Assembly: GCA_904419835.1 (NCBI GenBank)
Contig: CAJFTA010000061.1
Location: forward strand, 1 to 13,147
Source of the DNA: an uncultured Pseudoflavonifractor sp.
GTDB taxonomy: Bacteria; Bacillota; Clostridia; Oscillospirales; Oscillospiraceae
DNA length: 13,147 nucleotides
Direction: 5' to 3'
This document shows, one piece after another, positions 8,538 through 13,147 of the stretch. The notes under the pieces were generated by a model. The model saw nothing but the letters and a program-made list of their open reading frames with translations, was not told the DNA's origin and made no database searches. Every line of letters begins with the position of its first letter. The first letter of the stretch is position 1. The position numbers and the translations under genes were made by a program.

Positions 8538-8581
8538 GCGATATGGCGCCATGCCCCATTTATGAGATCGCAACTTTTTTT
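8536..8581 (+). terminator. Second terminator-like hairpin
   Basis: TTGCGAT (8536-8542) pairs perfectly with ATCGCAA (8567-8573) and is followed by C and seven Ts (8575-8581). The loop contains the palindrome ATGGCGCCAT (8543-8552). It overlaps the end of the first terminator and would isolate rtcB from the protease transcript. Confidence 0.55.
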
Positions 8582-8622
8582 CCGTGATTTTCCGCAGACT
8601 ATCATGTATGCTTAAATCACGG
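8582..8622. promoter_or_regulatory. Perfect inverted repeat upstream of rtcB
   Basis: CCGTGATTT (8582-8590) and AAATCACGG (8614-8622) form 9-bp perfect arms around a 23-base spacer, about 105 bp before the rtcB start. It could be an operator or a leader RNA stem. I found no convincing -35/-10 pair between 8540 and 8726, so the rtcB promoter remains unplaced. Confidence 0.4.
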
Positions 8623-8726
8623 CAGAGGCAGGCAGAAGCGCCGCTGGAAGCATATGACTGAGCAATATGGAGACAGCGCTTTCGCCGGTGCAGGAGCCGG
8701 ACAAAGGATTGAGAACGGAGTTGGCT

Positions 8727-9929
8727 ATGGTTACAGTTCAGGGTTTATATAATACCGCCGTCTGCTACACCCCCGCACTGGAGGATGCGGCGCGCGACCA
8801 GATCCAGGCGGTGTGCGATCGGCCGGAGTTTGCCGGCTGCAAAATTCGGATCATGCCCGACGTCCATGCCGGCAAGGGCTGCACAATCGGCACCACCATG
8901 ACCATACAGGACAAAATCGTGCCCGGCATGGTGGGCGTTGATATCGGCTGCGGCATGGAGACGGTGGAGCTGGCCGAGCGGGAGATCGACTTTGACAGGC
9001 TGGACGGGCTGATCCGCAAGGAGATTCCCTATGGCCGGGAGGTGCGGGAATCTCCCCATCCGCTGAATGGCCGGATTGATCTGGCACAGCTCCGCTGTGC
9101 GGGACAGGTCAACCTGGGCCGCGCCATGCACAGCATCGGCACCCTTGGCGGCGGCAACCACTTTATTGAAGTGGATCGGGCCGAGGACGGCCGCCTGTTT
9201 CTGGTGGTCCATTCCGGCAGCCGGCATCTGGGCACCGAGGTGGCCAACTTTTATCAGGAGGAGGGCCGGCGCGCCCTCTGGGGCGGCGCCCACTATCAGA
9301 TCCAGGCCGCCATTGCCCGGCTGAAGGCTGAGGGCCGTTTTCAGGAGATTCAGAGGACAATCAAAGGGCTGAAGAGGGAACACGAGCTGCACATCCCCAG
9401 AGATCTGGCCTATGTGGAGGGCAAACTGTTCGAGGACTATATCCATGACATGAGGCTGACCCAGCGGTTTGCCGCGCTCAACCGCAAGGCCATGGTCGAT
9501 GTGATCATAACCGGCATGGGCCTCACTGCCGTGGAGGCGTTCACCACCATCCACAACTATATTGACACGGATGCCATGATCCTGCGGAAGGGCGCCGTCT
9601 CTGCCAGGGCCGGTGAGAAGCTGCTGATTCCCATCAATATGCGCGACGGCAGCCTGATCTGCACCGGCAAGGGAAACGACGACTGGAACTGCTCCGCACC
9701 CCATGGCGCGGGCCGCCTGATGAGCCGCCAAGCGGCGCTCCGGGAGCTGTCCATGGAGGAGTTCCGAAGTGAGATGGAGGGGATCTATACCACCTGCGTG
9801 CTGCCGGACACCCTGGACGAATCCCCCATGGCGTATAAGAGCATGGATGAGATTATCGCGCAGATTGGCCCCACGGTGGAGATTGCTGCCCGCATCCGCC
9901 CGGTCTATAACTTTAAGGCGGCGGATTAA
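8727..9929 (+). CDS. rtcB: RtcB RNA-splicing ligase (3'-phosphate/5'-hydroxyl RNA ligase)
   Basis: The 400-residue protein is of the short bacterial RtcB type. RtcB joins RNA 3'-phosphate (or 2',3'-cyclic phosphate) ends to 5'-OH ends, using GTP and Mn2+, and can heal tRNA or rRNA cut by nucleases. Visible family motifs are MPDVHAGKGCTIGTTM near the N-terminus, DIGCGM with C75, GGGNHFIEV with H145, HSGSRH with H162, HNYID with H276, and the guanylylation motif APHGAGRLMSR with H326. DTLDESPMAYKS near the C-terminus is also typical. The metal ligands and the nucleotide-accepting His are therefore present. ATG 8727 is preceded by GGAG at good spacing and begins the conserved domain at once; an upstream ATG at 8667 would add 20 unconserved residues. 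It is followed after 22 bases by an RlaP-like nucleotidyltransferase, which fits an RNA-repair operon. Confidence 0.95.
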   Translation: MVTVQGLYNTAVCYTPALEDAARDQIQAVCDRPEFAGCKIRIMPDVHAGKGCTIGTTMTIQDKIVPGMVGVDIGCGMETVELAEREIDFDRLDGLIRKEIPYGREVRESPHPLNGRIDLAQLRCAGQVNLGRAMHSIGTLGGGNHFIEVDRAEDGRLFLVVHSGSRHLGTEVANFYQEEGRRALWGGAHYQIQAAIARLKAEGRFQEIQRTIKGLKREHELHIPRDLAYVEGKLFEDYIHDMRLTQRFAALNRKAMVDVIITGMGLTAVEAFTTIHNYIDTDAMILRKGAVSARAGEKLLIPINMRDGSLICTGKGNDDWNCSAPHGAGRLMSRQAALRELSMEEFRSEMEGIYTTCVLPDTLDESPMAYKSMDEIIAQIGPTVEIAARIRPVYNFKAAD

Positions 9930-9951
9930 ACCAAAAGCAGGGAGGCTGGTG

Positions 9952-10713
9952 TTGGCTGTGGAAGCATGGATCAAAGAAAAACTGCATGAGATAGAGCGGC
10001 AGGAGAACTGCCGTATTCTGCTGGCGGTGGAGTCCGGCAGTCGCGCCTGGGGCTTTGCCTCGCCGGACAGCGACTACGACGTGCGCTTTATCTACGTGCG
10101 GCCCAGGGAGAGCTATCTCAGGCTGGAGCGCGTCCGCGATGTGATTGAACGCCCCATCCATGACAGTCTGGATATCAACGGCTGGGATGTGGACAAGACA
10201 CTGAGACTCCTCCATAAATCCAATCCCACTGTATTTGAGTGGTTCTCCTCGCCCATTGTGTACAGGACAACGTCCTTTGCCGAGCGATTTAAACCGATCA
10301 TGGGGCACTATTTCTCATCCAAGAGCGGGCTGTGGCACTATCTTCAGATGGCGGAAGGGAACTACCGCGATTACCTGCGCGGCGATATGGTCAAGGCAAA
10401 AAAATATTTCTATGTGCTGCGGCCAATCCTTGCCTGCCGCTGGATCCTGGAAAAGGGAACACCGCCGCCGATGCTGTTTTCAGAGTTGGCGGACAGCCAG
10501 CTGCCGCATGAGCTGGGGGACACGGTCAGAAAGCTGCTTGCGCTGAAGATGAACGCGCCGGAGGTCAAGATGATCCCGAGGATCGATGCGCTCAATGCGT
10601 ATATGGAACAGAGCATCGCCGAGGTCCGGGAGCTGGTCACGCGGTACCCGAGAGAGAAGGTCCGGGATTGGGAGGAACTCAACCGCTTATTCCTGTCCGC
10701 GCTGGAGATGTAG
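9952..10713 (+). CDS. RlaP-like nucleotidyltransferase (RNA-repair-associated, DNA polymerase beta superfamily)
   Basis: The 253-residue protein has the nucleotidyltransferase signature GSRAWGF (from residue 29), then PDSDYDVRF with D39, D41 and D43 as likely metal ligands. GWDVDKTLRLLHKSNP and EWFSSPIVY are typical of the family known as RlaP (formerly DUF-type Nuc-transf, PF10127). Members are thought to add nucleotides to RNA ends or otherwise process them during RNA repair; the exact reaction is not settled. The start is probably TTG at 9952, six bases after the strong site AGGGAGG (9939-9945). GTG 9949 is too close to that site and GTG 9958 is farther away. The gene lies 22 bases after rtcB and 3 bases before the broken CCA-enzyme reading frame, so these were probably one operon. 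The protein should be cytoplasmic and looks intact. Confidence 0.85.
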   Translation: MAVEAWIKEKLHEIERQENCRILLAVESGSRAWGFASPDSDYDVRFIYVRPRESYLRLERVRDVIERPIHDSLDINGWDVDKTLRLLHKSNPTVFEWFSSPIVYRTTSFAERFKPIMGHYFSSKSGLWHYLQMAEGNYRDYLRGDMVKAKKYFYVLRPILACRWILEKGTPPPMLFSELADSQLPHELGDTVRKLLALKMNAPEVKMIPRIDALNAYMEQSIAEVRELVTRYPREKVRDWEELNRLFLSALEM

Positions 10714-10716
10714 CCC

Positions 10717-10900
10717 ATGGTGGAATTACCGCCCAGGGTGAAAACGGCCTTTGAACTGCTGGAAGCGCCGGCTGAGAGGCGTTCCTTGCGGGAGGCGCTG
10801 CGCGCGACTACGTGCACGGCGAGGGCACCGGCAAGGACTGAGATGTCGCCACCAACGCACTGCCTGAGCAGATCAAGGAGGTCTTTTCACGATACCGCCC
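10717..10900 (+). pseudogene. cca: CCA-adding tRNA nucleotidyltransferase, N-terminal remnant
   Basis: Frame 1 reads MVELPPRVKTAFELLEA from ATG 10717, with GGAG 9 bases upstream. After a single frame change near 10770, the next frame reads EAFLAGGAARDYVHG, then TGKD-stop-DVATNALPEQIKEVFSRY. This matches the start of class II CCA-adding enzymes: the GG motif, RDY, then D-W-D. Here the W codon has become TGA inside the catalytic D-x-D. Homology stops near 10900, where an IS fragment begins, so the rest of this ~400-residue gene is gone. CCA-adding enzymes restore the tRNA 3' CCA end, which suits a neighbour of rtcB and RlaP. This copy cannot be functional; an intact cca is presumably elsewhere. 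Confidence 0.8.
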
Positions 10901-11076
10901 TAATTTCATCAGGGATTGCCGGTATGCCAGGTCCTGTGCCATACTCTTGCCCATGAAGGATAGGGCCTCGTCTCGTATAGTTGTTGGCTGCAATGCCAAC
11001 TCTAACCGATGAGGTCCTATCCTTTTTATTTGGCTGTCCAAGATATATTGCAGTCCTGCTGTTTGACAGACCTACG
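10901..11076 (-). mobile_element. N-terminal remnant and left end of an IS of the same family
   Basis: On the minus strand 11041 down to about 10903 encodes a transposase N-terminus containing GKSMAQDLAYRQSLMK. This is typical of the helix-turn-helix region of the IS3/IS481-like transposase whose C-terminus lies at 1-87. Outside it, GTTTGACAGACCTACG (11061-11076) matches the terminal repeat at 82-97 in 14 of 16 positions and would be the other end. The reading frame departs from the family right after MK, exactly where the cca homology ends, so the rest of the IS and of cca were lost together. Confidence 0.7.
10956..11027 (+). terminator. Long hairpin with T-tract inside the IS remnant
   Basis: AAGGATAGGGCCTCGT (10956-10971) pairs with ATGAGGTCCTATCCTT (11009-11024) over 16 bp with two G-U pairs. 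An inner stem, GTTGGC (10983-10988) with GCCAAC (10995-11000), caps it, and TTTTT (11023-11027) closes it. It can end the rtcB-operon transcript before trmB. It sits at the IS left end, in the sense opposite to the transposase. Confidence 0.65.
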
Positions 11077-11079
11077 GTC

Positions 11080-11109
11080 TTTACAGAAAAGTACGTGATA
11101 TGATATGAT
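11080..11109 (+). promoter_or_regulatory. Likely trmB promoter with TATGA tandem repeat
   Basis: TTTACA (11080-11085) and TATGAT (11104-11109) are each 5/6 matches with an 18-bp spacer. The -10 lies inside a tandem TATGA repeat (about 11099-11113), which offers alternative -10 boxes. The IS terminal repeat ends at 11076, four bases before this -35. Confidence 0.55.
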
Positions 11110-11139
11110 ATGAAAGATTTTAAGTGAGGTGCAGACAGT

Positions 11140-11850
11140 ATGAGAATGCGGAAAAAGCCAAATCTGATTCCGAGAATGGAACGCTGTGCGGCGTGTCAAA
11201 TCCGTGACCCTGAGAGCAGACGCGAACACTGGCGTGACCTGATGCCGGAGGCGAGGGAGCTGCGGCTGGAGCTGGGATGCGGCAAAGGACGGTTCACTGC
11301 CGAGACGGCGGCGCAAAACCCGGATATTCTTTTTATCGCTGTGGAGCGGGTTCCGGACGCCATGGTCATTGCCATGGAACGGGTAACGGCTATGGAGCTT
11401 CACAATGTATTTTTTGTGGATGGAGACGCGGCCAGGCTGCCCGAATACTTTGCCCCCGGAGAGGTAGACCTCATCTATATCAACTTCTGCGACCCATGGC
11501 CTACCAAGCGGCATGCCAAACGGCGGCTGACCTTTGTAAACTTCCTGAAAAAGTACCGTGAGGTTCTGAAAGAGGAGGGGCAGATCCACTTTAAGACAGA
11601 TAACCGAGATCTGTTCGAGTGGTCCCTCACCCAGTTTCCCCAGGCTGGCTTTGCGCTCTCCGAGGTGACCCGAGATCTGCACGCAAACGGCATCTGCGGC
11701 GTGATGACTGACTACGAGGAGAAGTTTCACAACCTGGGTACCCCCATCAACCGCTGTGTAGGCACCATGGGTGAGCTTCCACCTGAGCCGCTCGAGGAAA
11801 CGTCCGAGGTGGAAAATGAGGACAAGAGCGGATTATCAAACCAAGTGTAA
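11140..11850 (+). CDS. trmB: tRNA (guanine-N7-)-methyltransferase
   Basis: The 236-residue protein has the usual TrmB length. TrmB transfers a methyl group from S-adenosylmethionine to N7 of guanine 46 in the variable loop of tRNAs. Family motifs are clear: LELGCGKGRF (SAM-binding motif I, about residues 44-53), IAVERV, DLIYINFCDPWPTKRHAKRR (the TrmB hallmark), HFKTDNRDLFEWS, and TDYEEKFHNLGTPI near the C-terminus. A short acidic tail of about 20 residues follows. ATG 11140 follows GAGGTG by about 8 bases; a second ATG at 11146 is less likely. It appears to be its own transcription unit, with a promoter at 11080-11109 and a hairpin after the stop. Its closeness to an RNA-repair operon may be meaningful but could be chance. 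Confidence 0.95.
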   Translation: MRMRKKPNLIPRMERCAACQIRDPESRREHWRDLMPEARELRLELGCGKGRFTAETAAQNPDILFIAVERVPDAMVIAMERVTAMELHNVFFVDGDAARLPEYFAPGEVDLIYINFCDPWPTKRHAKRRLTFVNFLKKYREVLKEEGQIHFKTDNRDLFEWSLTQFPQAGFALSEVTRDLHANGICGVMTDYEEKFHNLGTPINRCVGTMGELPPEPLEETSEVENEDKSGLSNQV

Positions 11851-11863
11851 TCGGAAGTGAGTT

Positions 11864-11908
11864 CAAAGTCCTATAATTTCCGAGCAGAATGGAATTTTTA
11901 AGACTTTG
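11864..11908 (+). terminator. Imperfect stem-loop after trmB
   Basis: CAAAGTCCTATAATTTCC (11864-11881) pairs with GGAATTTTTAAGACTTTG (11891-11908) at 15 of 18 positions around a 9-base loop. It begins 13 bases after the trmB stop. There is no proper T-tract, so termination is possible but not assured. Confidence 0.45.
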
Positions 11909-11918
11909 CGAGGTCTAG

Positions 11919-11980
11919 CGTCGATTAGCGCCAGGCTTCGTTTTAGAGTGGCAGGAGCGTAAGCGTCAAATTAATCGACG
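11919..11980. repeat. Inverted repeat of unknown role
   Basis: CGTCGATTA (11919-11927) and TAATCGACG (11972-11980) are perfect 9-bp arms. They flank 44 bases that contain a small GCCA/TGGC inner repeat. It lies between trmB and an unrecognised minus-strand ORF, and could be an RNA element or the relic end of a small mobile unit. Confidence 0.4.
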
Positions 11981-11993
11981 GATATATCTATCC

Positions 11994-12245
11994 CTAACCC
12001 CAATCCGTACCGGCGTGTAGAAGCAGTCCCAGCGGTACACGGGGCTCCGTCGTAGTCCGGCGTGTCGTGTAGGGATAGTGCGCGTTTTTGAACACATGGT
12101 CGCTGTGGTAGATCACGGAGGCATTGCTCTGGTTGATTTTCTCCAGCACTTCCCGCACGCCGGTGTCATAGAGCCTGGCCTCCAGGATGCTCCCGTTTGC
12201 CTCAGACTCATAGCTCCCACTCTTCAGCCCCTTCAGTTCCTTCAT
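11994..12245 (-). CDS. Unrecognised small protein or gene fragment
   Basis: The minus strand encodes 83 residues from ATG 12245 (MKELKGLKSGSYESEANGS) to TAG at 11994. The middle stretch TGVREVLEKINQSNASVIYH looks like real protein, and codon use fits the neighbouring genes. I do not recognise the family. No clear ribosome-binding site precedes the ATG, and the transposase remnant begins about 17 bases upstream. It is probably the surviving part of a longer gene cut by the IS, with a chance start codon. The last residues may be read-through into unrelated DNA. No transmembrane segment or signal peptide is seen. Confidence 0.4.
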   Translation of the reverse strand: MKELKGLKSGSYESEANGSILEARLYDTGVREVLEKINQSNASVIYHSDHVFKNAHYPYTTRRTTTEPRVPLGLLLHAGTDWG

Positions 12246-12261
12246 CTTCGCTGGGCGCCTT

Positions 12262-12836
12262 GGGTTGGAAGTTCTTATATGGAACAGAGGAGTCTCTGGC
12301 CTGCCAGTTCTGCGGCCCACAGCCATTCGAACCGACACACAGAGGCAGAGCCGAAGCGGATCCGGGATATGCGCCGGAGAAATCCCCGGTTGGGCATGGT
12401 GGAGCTGTGGCACAGGCTGCGGCTACACCCGCCGCCCGGAGAGCCTGTTCCGGGTAATGCGTAAACTGGGACTGTTCCCACCGAAAGAGAAGAAACCGGC
12501 CTGCAAGCCCAAGCGCTACCAGCAGATGACCTATCCCGGCCATCGGGTTAAAGTGGATGTGGTGGGAGATACCTGCGCTGTTTGAGACCGCCGCCGCCCA
12601 ACTGGGTATCCGTCACAAGCTCATCCGCGCCTATACCCCCAGACACAACGGCAAGGTTGAACGCAGCCACCATGAGGATCAGAAGCACTTCTATTCCTGC
12701 CACAGATTTTTCTCCCTGGATGGCTTCGCTAAACAGCGCATCCTCCATGACCGCCGCTCCAATAATTTCCCTATGAGGCCGATTAACTGGCTTTCTCCTA
12801 ACGAGTTCACTGTCCAATATGTATTGTACTCCTACA
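12262..12836 (+). pseudogene. IS3/IS481-like transposase pseudogene with degraded right terminal repeat
   Basis: Pieces of one DDE transposase lie in order in different frames. YGTEESLACQ (to about 12315, frame 2) is followed by HSHSNRHTEAEPKRIRDM and RNPRLGMVELWHRL (frame 3, to about 12415). Next is YTRRPESLFRVMRKLGLFPP up to GHRVKVDV (frame 1, to about 12561), then LFETAAAQLGIRHKLIRAYT and KVERSH (frame 2). The first catalytic Asp (12556-12558) and the Glu (12659-12661) remain. The roughly 85 residues between VDV and LFET, with the second Asp, are deleted. The C-terminus RRSNNFPMRPINWLSP matches the copy at 1-87, but its stop codon is lost. GTATTGTACTCCTACA (12821-12836) is a decayed terminal repeat. 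The element is inactive. Confidence 0.85.
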
Positions 12837-12839
12837 CTC

Positions 12840-12868
12840 TTGCAATATTCTTTCTTTTATCGTATACT
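12840..12868 (+). promoter_or_regulatory. Promoter upstream of the tRNA-Pro-like sequence
   Basis: TTGCAA (12840-12845) and TATACT (12863-12868) are separated by exactly 17 bp. They lie just beyond the IS end and about 60 bp before the tRNA-like sequence, as expected for a tRNA transcription unit. Confidence 0.65.
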
Positions 12869-12929
12869 ATTAACGCTCGTCACCATACTGAATAGTGGAA
12901 TATGCTCGGGCCAATCCACAACTCTATAT

Positions 12930-13003
12930 CCAGGTATAGCGCAGTTGGTAGTGCGCCTACTTTGGGAGCGTGAGGCCCAGGTTCGGGCCGAAGTCCTCGG
13001 AAA
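12930..13003 (+). pseudogene. Degenerate tRNA-Pro (anticodon TGG)
   Basis: From 12930 the order is acceptor-like CCAGGTA, TA, D-arm GCGC-AGTTGGTA-GTGC, then anticodon loop TTTGGGA with anticodon TGG. The anticodon stem CCTAC/GCGTG pairs poorly, the T-arm around GGTTCGGGCC does not fold in the standard way, and no 3' acceptor strand complementary to CCAGGTA follows. The 5' half is 28/32 identical to the tRNA-like gene at 13113. It is either a dead tRNA or the 5' part of one whose 3' half was replaced; the exact 3' limit is arbitrary. Confidence 0.55.
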
Positions 13004-13058
13004 ACCCGGAAAGTCTTGGGACACATGGGCTGACAGCACTTTCCCCCTCGCCGGTAAC

Positions 13059-13095
13059 TGGTCAAAAATCGGCGTTGACCACATGTTTGACCACA
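13059..13095. repeat. TTGACCA motif cluster before the tRNA
   Basis: TTGACCACA occurs twice as direct repeats (13075-13083 and 13087-13095) at 12-bp spacing. Its complement TGGTCAA lies at 13059-13065. Such repeated short motifs beside a tRNA resemble recombinase arm-binding sites of integrative elements, but no integrase gene is present in the window. Confidence 0.45.
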
Positions 13096-13112
13096 ATTGG
13101 AAAATTTCATAA

Positions 13113-13147
13113 CCGGGTGTAGCGCAGTTGGTAGCGCGCTTGCTTTG
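13113..13147 (+). tRNA. tRNA-Pro (TGG), 5' part, cut by the window end
   Basis: Acceptor CCGGGTG (13113-13119), T8-A9, a perfectly paired D-arm (GCGC, AGTTGGTA, GCGC), G26 and anticodon-stem 5' strand CTTGC are all in place. The loop begins TTTG, and the window ends on anticodon position 35. TGG is inferred from the copy at 12930; if the missing base is not G the tRNA would be a different one. Confidence 0.7.

Noticed and set aside
3970..8559. 1529-codon open frame on the minus strand opposite the protease
   Set aside because: It is a mirror of the GC-rich codons of the protease, rich in Gly, Val, His and Ala, with no recognisable domains. The plus strand has a full S8-SLH protein.
8667..8726. 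Upstream ATG giving RtcB 20 extra residues
   Set aside because: The added residues are not RtcB-like, and ATG 8727 has GGAG and starts the conserved domain.
8745..9974. 409-codon minus-strand open frame opposite rtcB
   Set aside because: Antisense shadow; the plus strand has all RtcB catalytic motifs.
12819..13112. 97-codon plus-strand ORF over the promoter and tRNA-like region
   Set aside because: It overlaps the tRNA-Pro-like sequence and promoter, lacks a ribosome-binding site and has no protein-like motif.
1..13147. CRISPR array, toxin-antitoxin pair or defence island
   Set aside because: I saw no evenly spaced direct repeats, no cas-like motifs and no recognisable toxin pair. The tRNA-repair genes alone do not make a defence system.

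Overview
The window looks like chromosome of a gut-type Gram-positive Clostridia bacterium, probably Oscillospiraceae-like. This is inferred from the GC-rich third codon positions, the Firmicutes-type ribosome-binding sites and promoters, the SLH-anchored surface protease, and the style of the LysR, ArsR and transposase remnants. Species cannot be read from the sequence.

Layout. Positions 1-97 are the C-terminal end and terminal repeat of a transposase copy. Positions ~150-508 are a decayed C-terminal LysR regulator fragment, followed by a strong bidirectional terminator (509-576). A minus-strand gene (611-1729) encodes a 372-residue regulator with a C-terminal ArsR-type winged helix. It is divergent from a giant plus-strand gene (2005-8415) for a secreted, SLH-anchored subtilisin (S8) protease of the lactocepin/C5a-peptidase type. 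The intergenic region has two back-to-back consensus promoters and an 18-bp perfect palindrome in the protease leader, so the regulator probably controls the protease and perhaps itself.

After two terminator-like hairpins comes an RNA-repair operon: rtcB (RNA 3'-phosphate ligase, 8727-9929), an RlaP-like nucleotidyltransferase (9952-10713), and the start of a CCA-adding tRNA nucleotidyltransferase (10717-~10900). The last gene is broken by a frameshift and an in-frame stop and is cut off by an IS fragment. Next is trmB (11140-11850, tRNA m7G46 methyltransferase) with its own promoter.

The right end (11851-13147) is decayed accessory DNA. It holds two structured inverted repeats, an unrecognised 83-codon minus-strand ORF, a transposase pseudogene with at least three frame changes and loss of the middle of the DDE domain, and a good promoter leading into a degenerate tRNA-Pro. 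Repeated TTGACCACA motifs follow, then the 5' half of a better tRNA-Pro-like gene cut by the window edge. Three remnants of what appears to be one IS family (1-97, ~10901-11076, ~12262-12836) mark the main breakpoints.

Taken together, the intact genes cover regulated extracellular proteolysis and RNA/tRNA maintenance. The rest is IS-driven erosion. I see no CRISPR array and no intact mobile element.
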